Source: Thelephora terrestris (taxonomy: Eukaryota; Basidiomycota; Agaricomycetes; Thelephorales; Thelephoraceae). Taken from it: a stretch of DNA of 64,000 nt. The notes below the pieces were generated by a model. It was given only the letters and a program-made list of their open reading frames with translations. It made no database searches and was not told the origin of the DNA. How positions within the stretch are numbered: the first letter of the stretch is position 1; each line of letters begins with the position of its first letter. Shown here piece by piece: positions 1 through 12,366 of the stretch. A program made the position numbers and the translations under genes. The DNA lies in assembly GCA_015956445.1 (NCBI GenBank), contig WIUZ02000012.1, forward strand, positions 372,001 to 436,000. The letters run 5' to 3'.

Positions 1-118
1 CAAACGCCTTACAAACCCAGCGGTACCTACGATTCGACAGGAGTGTTCCCGTCTCAGGCCTGTTCCAAACGCTACTCAAGGGGTGCGTTAACCGACTTGC
101 GCTGTGGGATTGTTTTGA

Positions 119-1623
119 CACCGCCCAAGGTTACTCGTTGACGCTGAACACCGTTTGGGGAGGCACGGAACCAAGGAAATCAAGTCTCAGGGAATTTTCC
201 GTGATATCCCGTGGCACGCTGTCCTTGACAGTAAGATACCTTGTCCTCTGAGTGTTTCGGCCTCATTCATCCCAGACGCACAGGACCCAAGCCTCGAGAC
301 CTGCATCTTCCAGAATTTAATTATGACGTTCCGTTGACCGGGCATCTTATTCCCGAAGACTCCCCCGATCCGGTGGCTCAGCCGCCTCTCCTTAACGACT
401 CTGATACGTCCTTGCCATTCGCACTTGCAGCTCTTCGTCAACTTTCCCCAAGCTCCCTCGCTATCTCTTCGATGCAAATGACTCCAGCCAGTAAATTCAC
501 CCATTCTATTGCTGGAAATACCGGTCAAACGGGTTCTTCGTTTATTGGGTTCAGCTGGGGACCCGCTTCCGATGCCTTTGATCCGAGGGAAAGCTCTCTC
601 ACACCGAAAAGGGTTTCCTTCCATGGTACACTTGAAGCGACACGGAACCAAGCTCTCCGCAATCACTTGACGGTACCGGCCACGCCACAAGGGAGCACAG
701 GCAAGGCATTCGCTACCCCTGTGAGAGGAAATCCAATGGCGACCCCCTTTGCGCGTCCATCGACCGTTCGTCGGAGTACTGCTCCGAGGCGAATTATATC
801 AGACCGGGAGGCGATGAAGGAACTCGTAAACCTTGTGGGAATGAGCGCGAGGAAGAGGGTGATTGAGAGCGGACGGAAACCCAAGCTACTTTCTGGGATA
901 TCGGTTGGGGAAAGGAGTACCGGGAGGACCTCAAGTGGGACCATCAAGGAACTCCGATTCGACATGGCGTCGATTGTTGTCCCCCCAGATGAGAGGGTCA
1001 AGCAACGGACGAGAACGTCGTCGGGATCCCTATCATACACCAGCTCAATGGCTTCCGCTGACGCAAGTTCGAGAGCGAGCGAACCGACGTGGTCACGAAT
1101 GCCTCCCCAACCAAATTTCACAATCACGGGAACAAGTTCTGGATCGGGGTTGGACGAAGAGGAGGCAGACGAGTACTTCGAGGGTGTAGATGAGGAGACG
1201 GAGACTGAGACTGATATACCCGCGAGTCCGACGCCCGGTCCGCGGCCCGGGTCCGCAATGTCGATGATGTCGAAACGGAGTCAAACGCCGACGGTGACAA
1301 TGAGCTACGGTACCTTTGGTACGCTCCCTTCTTCTGGTTCATTGAATGCGGGATCCGGGGCGGCGCAGCGGAGAAGCAGCGGAAGTTACCTGACCGTACC
1401 AAGCGTGTATCCGGAACCGATGCCGCCCGCCTCTGACCCCATCCTGGCCACTGTCACTCCACGAAGCCCCGGCCGAGGTCGAGCGAACAGTGCTGGGAAC
1501 CAGGAGGGAGATCCGTTATCCGACAACGTTTTCGATCGGTTAGACAGAAGGCACACAAAGCTTGTGGAAGACATTTCTGGAATTCACAGAAGGTTGGGTG
1601 ATCTCGCTAGGCAGATGGGGTAG
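119..1623 (+). CDS. Ser/Thr/Pro-rich protein of unknown function (5' part unresolved)
   Basis: A long open frame runs to a TAG at 1621-1623. Upstream, a short coding-like exon in another frame (119-230) joins it across a 53 nt intron, 231-283, with a GTAAGA donor, a CAG acceptor and a matching phase. No ATG is visible in the first exon, so one or more earlier exons are missing or lie outside the window. The protein is low-complexity and rich in Ser, Thr, Pro and Arg, with an acidic patch (roughly EEEADEYFEGVDEETETETD) and a short charged, coiled-coil-like C-terminus (DRLDRRHTKLVEDISGIHRR). I recognise no domain. A cytoskeletal or nuclear scaffold role is conceivable but nothing shows it. Confidence 0.6.
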
Positions 1624-3266
1624 GCTTGCTTGTCGGATAAGAGGGTGCGTTGTAGTGATACATCGTACATATTACGTTAGCATCGTGAATTCGTGGATGG
1701 GTTTCATCATAGGGACATTGGGCCCGATCATTGTCTAGTTCAGATTTAACTTTCCGCTAACCGCCCACATCAGTGCTACCGTAGATTCGATTCACCGTCT
1801 GTGAACACCCACATTCAGATCTCACTATTGGTATCGGAAGCGTTGTGGCAGTGAAACTCACGCCGATTGGTGCTGGGATGCACCGTGACGCGCTCCTTAC
1901 CCTCGACCCAACTCGACTTGCCTTCGCCCAGCGGGAACGCTTCGCGACAGATGGCGGGACTGAGATTTGGCCCGGGCCTAGAAGTCAAAACATGCAGAAT
2001 GTGGGTTTCCATTGGAACATGTTTCACCGTGATGTTCATAAGCTCTTAAGTGGCGAGTCTCTTGGGGGCACACTGAAAAACACACGTGGATCAAGCACGG
2101 GGGTGTACGGTTCAAGGAGTTCACCTTGCCATCCATATCGATATCCACCCTGAGGTTTGGCGCTCTTTTATAGATCTCACCGGACGTCCAAAAACACCGG
2201 GAGTTCTTAAACAAGACGAGGGGACTCGCCGCTTCAATTAATAGAAAGGTCTGCGGCAGTGTGAACCAGACACCGGGTGTCGGGCTGGCCCGCTGCAATA
2301 CCTTTCCACTTGGAAATCCTATCGGTATTGCCGAAGACGTGTGGGGGTACTGGAGGGGGTGCCAGTGCCATGTTCCAAAGTTTGCTCGTTTCAGAGAGCT
2401 ATGAAGGATGGACGTACTAATTGTCCTGCTTCTGTAGGCCCCAGGGGTGAGCACGATGGCAACCTAGGAAACGTTACTCTTTCGTTGGGTAGCGACGGCT
2501 TCTGACGCAAGTGGGTCCGGGTGTTCACACCCAAAAATATAAGCAGGGATGGCGAAGGTAAAGGTTCCCTTCAGTCAAAATGCTCGCCTCGCGGCAAGGC
2601 GGTGACTTTTGATGCCTCCTGGCTTTGCGGAGTAAGCGATTTTATGTCTGAATTGAGTAACGATACCGTAAGGACGGGTGCGTCATCTGCTATCTCATCC
2701 ATGGACGTGTCTTGACTTGCACTGATACAGACCGCTCTCTCTTTGTCTCAGTGACAAGGGCTTTCCGCCACGGTTTCCCGTTTACAGTGCAGGCGAATTA
2801 TGTTATCACAACCGTTGACCGTTTTGGATGGACCATGCGCTATCAAGTATGGAGATCTCCGAGTCACCCTTCTCGGACGAGCCTTTTCACGCTTCCCGGG
2901 ACATTGGCCATTAGGGCGCCAATCAGCGTATGAAAGAAACACGCTGCCCGTGTGGCGCCTAGAACCCCATGACGAGCAGTGTTTGAACGAATTTTCCATT
3001 ATTGTTCGATCTTCTCGCCACCCTTGATCATGGGGGGAGCCATGCCCAAGCTTGCAGCTGTGCAGAATTCACGCTTGTGCAGCAACCCACCGCTGGCCAT
3101 GGATTGGACGTTTCGCCATTGCGCCTCCTGATCAAATATCATATTAGGACGCCCACGGACGAGGGATATAAGTATTCAGACCAGGCCAGTTGGACCTCGC
3201 CCACCTCCAAACATCTCCCCTATCCTCTAGCCTGCCCGTATCGCAATAGCAACCGAGTCGCCTCGA
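1624..3266. other. 1.6 kb intergenic stretch without a supported gene
   Basis: Several short open frames on both strands lie here, but none has recognisable homology, consistent codon use or convincing splice partners. The last 100 bp form the promoter region of the BCS1-like gene. No terminal repeats or tandem arrays are evident by eye. Confidence 0.5.
3167..3172 (+). promoter_or_regulatory. TATA-like box upstream of the BCS1-like gene
   Basis: TATAAG sits 95 bp upstream of the ATG at 3267. Spacing and sequence fit a core promoter element, but transcription from it is inferred only. Confidence 0.3.
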
Positions 3267-4992
3267 TGGACCCATTTTTGACGGCGGATGTTCTTTCGGA
3301 TTGGTTGAAACTCATCCTAATCAGCAATTTCCTCAACGCCCAGGTCCTTTGGTTAGTTTTCAGCTATGTCTGGACGACATTGATACGCCGTTTCTGCACG
3401 ACTGTGGAGTTCGATGAATTCGACTCCACTTTTTGTGAGTAAGTTTCCACGGACTTAGAGGAATTGCGCTGATTCTTTGTACATCACTTAGCCTGGATCA
3501 ATGTCTGGCTGGCCCAGCGACCGGAATGGTACACCGCTCGGGACCTCTCTATCACGACCCGATCATTCGGTCTCGAGACCGGAGCTTCCAGACAGTACGG
3601 AGAATACCACGATGGAAGCCGTTGTTCCGAGGACCTCAAAGTCAGGAAGCAACCGTCGTTCTTCGTTACTGCTTCTTTCTGGTACAAGGGTCACTACCTT
3701 CGTGCGACGAGGACAAGGTCACAGGGTACTGCCCATGTCGGTCTTCAGACGCTCAAGATACAGTAAGTGTCCAGCATAGGACCTCTCCCCATCTAGAGTA
3801 CTGATTTGGTTGCAGGATCTACGGCCACAACCCAAAGGTTGTCGACGGCCTTCTTGCCGATGCCGAGCGTTGCTGGAAGGAGGCAAAGTCTGAACAAGTC
3901 ACGATCTACTCCTCCACAACGATGAACCAGTGGCACCAGGTCGCCTCTCGCCCTAAACGACCGCTGCATTCTATCATCCTTGATCGAGGTATCAAGGAAG
4001 ATCTTCTGTCAGATGCTAGAACGTTCCTCGGGAGCAGGTCTTGGTACTCTGAACGTGGTATCCCTTTCCGAAGAGGTTATCTTCTCGTAAGTTTGATGCA
4101 GTCTTGGAGCCCCACGGTTGGCTAATTCACCTCCAAGTATGGGGTTCCCGGGTCTGGAAAGACATCACTCATCCACAGCCTCGCAGGAGAGCTGGGCCTC
4201 GATGTTTACATGATATCGCTCTCACGGGCCGGGTTGGACGACAGCACATTACAAGAGCTGATTTCGTATCTACCCGAAAGGTGTATCGCGTTGATGGAGG
4301 ATATCGATGCCGCTTTTCACCACGACGTCAACAGAGAGCCACCCTCTGCAGACCCTTCACACGGCTCATTTCCTGGGGCTGGGACTGGGGTCCGGTCCCG
4401 AGGGGTGACCTTGAGCGGGCTCTTAAACGCGATCGACGGAGTTGCTGCTCATGAGGGCAGGCTCCTGTTCGCGACGACGAATCACTACGAATCTTTGGAT
4501 CCCGCCCTCCGCAGACCTGGTCGTATGGACCGTCACATCGAATTCAAACTGGCGAGTCGATACCAGGTCAAAGAGATGTTCCGACGGTTCTACGCTTCCG
4601 GGAATTCCGCCTCCCTCCCCCTTTGCCCAGAGAAGTCTGCCCCTCTTTACACAGATGAGGAGACTGAAACGAACAGCGTGGAGAACTGGTCCCCGAACTC
4701 TACCGCCGTTAGCCTCATTGATGGCGATGTTCCGATATCGAGAACGGTTTCCTCTGAATCTTCGGACCCGGATCAACCAGAGGTGTGGCAACCCATCAGC
4801 CTATACGAGCAGGCTCGGAAGTTTGCTAGCCTCGTTCCAGGACGATTCATATCCATGGCTGAACTGCAGGGTTACCTGATGCTCCACAGGAGTGACCCTC
4901 TATCTGCGATCGCGGGCGCTCGCAGGTTTATTGCGGACAAGGGGAATCGAGGAGAGTTGATCCCAGACCGAGTGTCTTCGAAGGTTGTGTAG
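3267..4992 (+). CDS. BCS1-like mitochondrial AAA ATPase
   Basis: Exons 3267-3438, 3492-3762, 3816-4086 and 4138-4992 give 522 aa. The N-terminus has a hydrophobic segment (about residues 15-38) as in BCS1, which anchors in the mitochondrial inner membrane. It is followed by the BCS1-specific region containing RPEWYTARDLSITTRSFGLE. The AAA module carries Walker A GVPGSGKTS (241-249), Walker B IALMEDIDAAF and the second region of homology ending in RRPGRMDRHIEF. In yeast, BCS1 translocates the folded Rieske Fe-S protein into complex III. Basidiomycete genomes carry several BCS1-like paralogues and this may be one rather than the true orthologue. The region between SRH and C-terminus has a Ser-rich insertion. 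It lies 222 bp upstream of the Pah1 gene on the same strand. Confidence 0.85.
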
Positions 4993-5214
4993 ACGTTATG
5001 CTGTACAATGGGCAGTAACATCATGTAGTGTCTAAGTAGGATATTTTATTTTTACTTTAATGATGTATGTTATGTTGGAGCGGCTCGGAAACGTATGCCG
5101 GTGCGAATGCCGTTGTGTGCTGATTCGTGCCGCTTCCTTACTCAACCGTGATAAAAGGTTTCGTCTAGGCCTTCACTCTCCCCCGTCAGGCAACAATCTT
5201 ACGCCCAGTTTTCC

Positions 5215-8200
5215 ATGAACTACATCCGTGGTGCTGTCTACGCAATCAGTGCTCCGTATCAATACTACAAGGAACTCGCACCTCTAAACCCTTCCACACT
5301 CACTGGCGCCATCGATGTCATAGTTGTCAGGCGTCCAACCGAAGACGGAACCGATGTTGAACTCGCTAGTTCTCCCTTTCACGTTCGCTTTGGCAAATGG
5401 CAAGTCCTCCGGCCGGCGGATAAGAAGGTACGCATCCTCCCCAGAACAACCCCAAGCCTGTAGATCGGCCCGCCAATATCTCCTTCAGGTCAATGTCACC
5501 GTCAATGGAAAGCATATTCCGTTCAACATGAAAATCGGAGAGGCCGGAGAGGCTTTCTTCGTCTTCGAAACCGCCGGAGACGTCCCCGATGAACTCATAA
5601 CGAGTCCTATTCTTGAAGCTACCCGTTCACCGGACATACGAGGACAAGGTGTGCGGCCCGGTCAATTCGAAGCCCGTGATGCGAAAGCCCAGGATGCACA
5701 GAATCTGGCACAGTTACAACAATCCGAACCTGACTTCCTTGACCTCAACGCCCCGCCTGCCCCTCCCACTTCCGGCCAGACGGATCTGGGTCAGGAGGAC
5801 GCGGTTGATCCATCGTCTTTATTCAACCGTGCCACAGCTCTAGGCTCATCAATTGGCAACGCCATTCTCGAGAAGGAGCGTGACGAGTTTCTGAAGGCGA
5901 AGGAGAGAGCTAGGGCTATCTACCAGACTACGCAAGACATTGCTTACCACAGGACCACCGACCCCGATGACACTCCTCCTTCACAGCAGCCCGAGAGCAT
6001 GCCCACTGAGCCGATATACAACGATGGTGTGCAAAATCCGTCCTGTACCTCACTTTCGAACTCTAATGTCCGGGAAAGATGCTGTTCTTGATATGGAGGG
6101 CTATCACTCCCATCATAAGAAGGAACAATCCGACCAAACTGTGACGGTCTCTAGTGAAAGGGAAGGAAGCACGTCACCTTCGAGCCCAGATTTAACCCCG
6201 GGGCCATCCAGTATGTTCCTTTATCTCACTATTTTCTCATTCACACTTCTCACCAGAACTAATCAAGGATCTGGCACTCCGCCTCTCTGTGGACCCAGTT
6301 CATCTTCTCCGACGATACACAATGTTGGTCTTCCTTTTCCCACCATACGTGCGACTTCAGAGCCACCCCTGGACATGGAGGAGGCAAACCAACCCCCCTC
6401 TGCTGTCCCTGGTCGTACCCGCCATTTATCCCGCCCTTTGAATATACCTACGCTGTCCGGGGACGAGTACCTCTGGGAGTGGGGTGGCTTCCCCCAGAAA
6501 ACACCTCTCAAGACCCCGTTTGGCCTTCCGGGGGCCTCGGATGCGCTCGGTTCCGGGTGGGACAAGGATACCGTGACCGGCTACCCTTTTGGTCAAAGCA
6601 GCCTGGGGACTGATGTAGATGAGGAAGAGGCTGGGTATGGGAGTGGTGGTCGGTTGCGACCTGATCGCAACGAACCATTTAGGTTCATCCTCTTGATTGA
6701 GAGGAAAACCACATATTTTGAGCTGGCGCTTTTCCCAAAGGATGAACAGAGGAGAAAGTTTGGGAGGAATGAGGTTGACGATGCCCAGACCTTTAATGAA
6801 AAAAGGATAGAGTATTCAGCCTTTTTGGATGACGACTGTATTTTCCAAAAAGGCGACCTGGTAATTCGATGGGCTGGTGACAGGTAGGCCTATCCCCCCC
6901 TCCGTTGAGGTAGTTTCAATGCTTACTCGGTGCATTTAGGTATATCACTCGTTCCGATGGATCTCCTCTCATGGATGCATTGTCAAAGTGGCGGAAATCG
7001 ACGCTCAAGCACAGGAACCATGGGTCAGCTTCGCGTTCACCGTCCCCTGCCGCGAGTGCAAAGAGTTATGACGAAGAACCGTTATCATCGGGGGACGAAG
7101 GTGCTAAGGGCGTTGCTCAAGTGCAAAATGCGAGGACGACTTCCCTTTCATGGATAAGGTTTTGGAATCGCAGCCAGCGGACCCGGACGTCGTCGGACCG
7201 CATAGACGAAGCCCGCCCCACTATACCTGAGCGAAGTTCCGATCCTGTCAGTACCAAGCAGGTAGAGTCGTATCATATCACAGATCTTTGTTTACTTATC
7301 CCGGTCAATACGCAGACCTTAAGAGTAAATGAGCCCGCCACTATCTCACGGGCAACTTCAACCGCTTCTGCTCCTGCAATTTCCTTGGGTGTGGCCGCTG
7401 CTGAAGTTACGGAAACGCGGGAAAAGAAGCCTTTTAAAAAGTACGCGAAGACACTGAGGTTGACTTCAGATCAGTTGAAGCAACTCGACCTCAAGCCCGG
7501 AGCGAATACAATCACGTTCTCCCTCACTGCATCAGGCGTCGCGGCATGTACAGCGCGGATATTTGTCTGGGATAACTCCGATTCAATTGTTGTTTCTGAT
7601 ATCGACGGGACCATCACAAAGTAGGCCCTCGTTCTCATCTGGTGTATTGATACAGGCTCACCGTTATTTCTCACCTCTGCAAGGTCTGACGCCCTCGGAC
7701 ATGTATTCACAATGATCGGCAGAGATTGGACGCACCTCGGCGTGGCAAAGCTTTACACCGATATATGCCGTAACGGTTACAAGATAATGTACCTCACCTC
7801 GAGGGCTATCGGTCAGGCTGATTCGACGAGGTACTATCTCAAAGGGATCAAACAGAACGACTACCAGCTGCCCGAGGGCCCCGTGATCATGAGTCCTGAC
7901 CGATTGATGGCCTCTCTTCACAGGTGAGGTTGAGTTCACGATGAACTCTTTCTAGGTCATGACGTATTTATCTTTCGCTATCTGGGACACAGGGAGGTGA
8001 TCATGCGCAAACCTGAAGTCTTCAAGATGGCCTGCCTGAGGGATATCCGTAGGCTTTTTCGGAAGACGTCTATCAACCCTTTCTACGCTGGCTTTGGAAA
8101 TCGTATCACAGACGCCCTGTCCTACCGCAGTGTTGACGTCCCAAGCTCAAGGATCTTCACAATAGACTCTACGGGCGAGGTGAAGATGGAACTCCTCGAG

Positions 8201-9001
8201 CTCGCAGGCTACAAGTCATCGTACGTGCTTACACCACACCTCTCCTTGTCAGTCCTCATCGTGTTCCCCTTCGCGTCCACGCGTGGCAGGTACATCCACA
8301 TGACAGACCTGGTGGATCAGATGTTCCCACCCATCCACCACCATATGGACGCCCATTTCACCGATTTTAACTTCTGGCGGCCACCGATGGACGAAAGTGA
8401 CTTGCCTGAATTGACGCCACCTTCACCAGCGTTAAGCGCACGATCGGACACCTCGAATCAGAGTACACTTGCGCGTTTGAGAAACATTAGTCTGATCGGA
8501 GGCGGTAGGACAGGCCACAAAAAGCAGTTTTCCCTCCCACCACCAACAACGGAATCCACTATTAATAGAGCATCAAAAGCAGGGGGCGAGAGGGAGAGAG
8601 GACCAGGGACCAGGGATTCACACCTGAGGCAGATGTCAAGCTTTGAGAAGCTGGGCAACACACTGTCAAACTTCATTCCATCTACATCATCCAATGCTGC
8701 GAGCCCCATTTCATCGCCCTCGGTTCTGGATTCCGGGGACGAAGACGAGGACATCGATCTGGAGCGACAGACGAGAGGGAGGACAAGGGCTCGCCGAATC
8801 AGTATGCCGGGATCATTATCGGGACATTCAGATGACGAAAGAGATGAACGGGAGCATGGTGATGAGGAAGAGGACGAGGACGAGGACGAGGAGGACGAAG
8901 ACGATGGAGAGGAGGACGATTACGATGCCGAACACGAGGAACAGACGTTTGACGACGATATTCTTGCGACTGGAGAGATGGAGAATGTGCCTTTTTTGTG
9001 A
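5215..9001 (+). CDS. PAH1: Lipin/Pah1-type phosphatidate phosphatase
   Basis: Nine exons: 5215-5427, 5489-6026, 6079-6210, 6268-6883, 6940-7261, 7316-7620, 7684-7923, 7993-8220 and 8290-9001, giving 1101 aa. The N-terminal lipin domain begins [18 protein letters not shown] and includes the conserved [12 protein letters not shown] stretch. The catalytic HAD-like LNS2 domain carries the Mg-dependent motif DIDGT (702-706), then the conserved [13 protein letters not shown] and [11 protein letters not shown]. The enzyme dephosphorylates phosphatidic acid to diacylglycerol at the nuclear/ER membrane. The extreme C-terminus is a long Glu/Asp tail; in yeast Pah1 the acidic tail contacts the Nem1-Spo7 phosphatase that activates it. 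Two introns (7262-7315, 54 nt; 8221-8289, 69 nt) are multiples of three without stops, so retention would only insert residues. The acceptors at 6078 and 6267 end in AAG and are the least certain. Confidence 0.93.
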
Positions 9002-9117
9002 GGTTGTCGGATGTGTGCTCAGGACACATCGATACGGGCAGTAGACCACTCCCTATTCACTAATACATAGTAGGATGAATTAATGCCCAGAGTTATACAC
9101 GTGTAAACGAACATGAT

Positions 9118-11572
9118 TTATCCTTGGGCTCGTACAGGACTGATGCTCATGGCCTCGAACGAAGCGCCCAAGTTAATAGCCAGTGAGTCCGGAGGGATGG
9201 TCCGATTGATGGACACCCCGACCCCGATTCTGCCTGAGTCCGCGCCTTCATCTTCATCTTCGTCATCTTCCTCGCCTTCGTCGTCGCCGTCGATGGCGAC
9301 CGCAGACCACTCGCGATATACACCATCGATATAGCGGCTGGACTTCGGGAGCTTGTATGGATCAAAGGGAAAGAAGGTGTTCAGTTCTGTATTGGTCTGG
9401 GGTGGCACGAAGGTCTGACGGGTAGAAGTGCGTTGGGAGGGATCGCCATCAGAGCTTCGTTTGTTAGCTTCCAGGATTGGATAACAATAGAGAAAGTCTG
9501 CGGCATGGGCTACCCGTGCAAATTGCATGACAATATTTGGGGCGCAGTGCTGTGAAGCACAGTTGAGACCAACTGGAACGTTTGATTGTAGATGGCTTAC
9601 CTTCAGGGGATTCAAAGAAGACGAAACTGCTCTTTCCAACACGTGCAACCTCGGAAACCACTTTTTTGTCGCTCCACCTGCGTTAATCTCTGCCAATTCA
9701 TCCACGTCCTCAACTTGATCTTCGGCCAAGTCCCTCCAGCGGAAGCAGAATATCAGGAAGACTGTTTGGCACACCGCATAAAACATCCCATAGTACGTTC
9801 GGCTCAGTTCACCACCGACTCTAAGGGCGTGATCAAACGCGTCCATTCTACTGGCGAGGAAATCACAGAGAACAGAGACGACGTTTCGAGTGCTTTCCTT
9901 GTCGACGAAAGTGGCGCGGCTGACGAAACTAGCGATGTAACTGGAAGCGGCTATGCGAGTGACCATTGGGAGGTTTTCGTCCAACAGTGCCTTTTCGACT
10001 AGCATACCCTGGAATAGATCACTGAACTCAGGGTCAAGCGACGAGTACCAAAATATCAGGAATTGTGTGTAACGCGATTTAAAAGTCCGGATGATAGCGC
10101 GATCGAATATCGAAAGCAGTGCGTGAAATTGAGCACGACGGGCCATCTTCTCGAGTTCCGGGCTCAGGGGCATTGCGCATTTTAGTTGTGTGGAAGGCCG
10201 GTTCTCAGATACGGATGGCGTCGACGGAGGTGAATCGGTAGGCGGTGAATCAGCGGGTAGTGTGGGTTTGACAGTGAAAGAAGGTCGGTTGAGGTAGTCA
10301 AAGATAAGCATGAGCATTGTGTCCAGCTTGTTGACCATGTCCTTGATATGATGGAAGTCGGTAGCGAATTCCCCAGGAACATCCGTGGGTTCATCGGGGT
10401 CCTCAGCTTCGGAAGATAAATCGCTGAAGCAATCTTGATCGTCTTCGGATGTCTCCCCTTCTTGCTCAACTCCCTCTTGCCCGACAATGGTGTCAAATGG
10501 ATCGAGTTCAAAAACCTCTTCAAGCCCAGCGTCGTCCAGATTGTCTTCAATTTCCTCAATTTCAACCTGTATCTCGACCTATGGGCGGTGAGGCAATGGT
10601 TTGCTGTGCTCAATAAATGAATTCACTCACATCTATCTGTATCACGCGATCAATAGTGGTTGCAAGGATTCGGTCTGCCAGCTCAGGACAGTACTCCGCC
10701 ACGCGTAGGATGTTTCGAATGTAAGTGACTTGGGCAGCGAGTGGTAATCGCTTGTGTGGGAAGTGTCGGATAAGATGATTTTGAAGGGTGGATGGCAAGG
10801 TGGGTATGAGGGCAAGCAAATGTCGTAGCAAGTAGTGCAGTCGTTCGTAGATAACGCGTCTTGTGAGGGGAGCAGATGAAGATTCTGGCATAGCGGCATC
10901 GAGGGTGTTGGTTCCGGAATCTTCAGCGAGTCAGACGAAAGACCTTGACGGAATCTCTAGCAGTCGCACGCACTGTACGTAAATCCCTGAGCAATCCCTT
11001 CTAATACAAGGGAGAGGTACTCTGGTCGCGCGCTAACGAGCATGCCGATAAATGAGGTGTATGACTTGACGAACTGCACATCCATGGTTGTCCAGGGCAT
11101 CGTGATAATGGCTTGTGGAAGAGCAGAGTGTGTTCTTTCTAGGCGGGAGACGACGTGAGAGAGCGCAGAGATCCACAACCTGATCTGGGATCCCGACGCG
11201 GATGTGCTGTTAGACAAGCCCTTGAAATTGAACTGACGGACCAACTCGTCGAAATCTTCAGAATTTCCCTGCGATCGGTAGTTAATGCGCCGGCAGAGGC
11301 GGCGAGAGAAGAAAGCGCACCTGAGACTTGCGTTCCAGGGCGCTGTCGACGAATGCGAGGTGCATGTCTCTATGCAACTTTTGGTTTATTTTTACCCTTG
11401 AGTTAGTGGCAATTGGTCGAGAGACGAGGAGCAAAGTCGAGGCGTCGAATTGCTGTTTTTGAGGGCCGGCATGTTTCCTCTTGTCCATCGGCAGCGTTCG
11501 CGGGGTCTGGATGAGTGGGCCAGCTTTTTTAGGGCGGTGGTTGTACCGAGAGAGACGGGAATGAGGATCCAT
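9118..11572 (-). CDS. RRN3: RRN3, RNA polymerase I-specific initiation factor (TIF-IA)
   Basis: Exons on the minus strand: 11572-11321, 11268-10974, 10920-10631, 10578-9601 and 9549-9118, giving 748 aa. RRN3 bridges Pol I to the core factor at rDNA promoters. Family hallmarks are ALPQAIITMPWTTMD near the N-terminal HEAT-like repeats, the acidic region EIEEIEDNLDDAG, and the core around YAVCQTVFLIFCFRWRDL, followed by VVMQFAR-like sequence. An acidic Glu/Asp patch precedes the C-terminus. Intron 9600-9550 (51 nt) is in frame; excising it restores the RRN3-like join NPLK-HCAPN. The start at 11572 is the first ATG; an alternative ATG at codon 29 exists. The ATG lies only 65 bp from that of NDUFB9 on the other strand, and the stop is 116 bp from that of Pah1. 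Confidence 0.92.
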
Positions 11573-11637
11573 TCCTATCTGCTAAGACGGAAAGAGAAAA
11601 GTTAGTTGTCTGTTCTCACGCTTAGTTCACCCGCGCC
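11573..11637. promoter_or_regulatory. Compact bidirectional promoter between RRN3 and NDUFB9
   Basis: Only 65 bp separate the two predicted start codons, so both 5' leaders and core promoters must fit in or overlap the coding ends. No TATA box is visible. Confidence 0.5.
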
Positions 11638-12114
11638 ATGTCCTCTTTCTCGAACGCGCATAGACTCTACGTTAAATCTCTCTACAGACGTTTCCTCACA
11701 AACGAGCTCGACTGGGTCGTCAACAGGCAGGAATGGAGGGCCAGGGCGATGAATGTCAGGGCCGAGTTCGAGCGCAACAGGTTCGTATTCCCCACCCTGG
11801 ACGAAACCGGGCTTCGTTATCCACTCCCCTCCGATAGAAACGTGCACGACCCGAGAGCTTTGGCCGTAATTCTGCAAAAGGCTGAGGCTTACCTCGCCGA
11901 ACACCGTCACCCAGACCGCTACATACGTCAGTTGACCTCCCCCATCGTCTTTCCAAGCTGAACGTTGACACATTTTGCCCGTTCTTCAGCTGCGTCAATG
12001 CCAGATGGTACAAAGTGGTCAGTACTCCTTACAACTTCACTCTATGTGTCCTTTCTAACCTCGAATCTGTACAGGGAACGTAATCTACCAGTGCGTCCGA
12101 ATCATTTGCTGTAG
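11638..12114 (+). CDS. NDUFB9: NADH dehydrogenase (complex I) B22/NDUFB9-like LYR subunit
   Basis: Exons 11638-11926, 11990-12017 (a 28 nt microexon) and 12075-12114 give 118 aa. The N-terminus HRLYVKSLYRRFL contains the LYR motif (residues 15-17) that binds mitochondrial acyl carrier protein, and ARAMNVRAEFERN is typical of NDUFB9. The spliced C-terminus reads IPASMPDGTKWERNLPV, the family signature of a proline, then GTKWERNLP. Without the microexon and both introns that signature is lost, which supports the splicing model. The product is an accessory subunit of respiratory complex I in the inner mitochondrial membrane. Confidence 0.9.
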
Positions 12115-12366
12115 CATCGGCAGTATGCTTATCCTCACCTCCTTCCAGCCTCCCATTGAACCCATCTTTGACCACGAAGCCCATGGTCACCATTGAGTAC
12201 CCTTGCCATAGTAATCAATCACTCGCTTTCATCTTCCTTTGTCCTTCGCGTGAATGCCAGTGATTGAGATCGGAAGCCCATTCCATATCAGGTTGTGCAT
12301 ATAACGGCAGCCACCTGCGAAATGATCGACTTCTCCAGGCCCCTTTTCCCTTCGCCACACACTCCC

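Noticed and set aside
1845-2715. Overlapping 60-158 aa open frames on both strands
   Set aside because: No domain, splice logic or codon consistency; likely chance frames in intergenic DNA.
9240-9300. Ser-rich plus-strand frame (TCTTCATCTTC repeats)
   Set aside because: It is the complement of the acidic Glu/Asp region of RRN3, not an independent gene or satellite.
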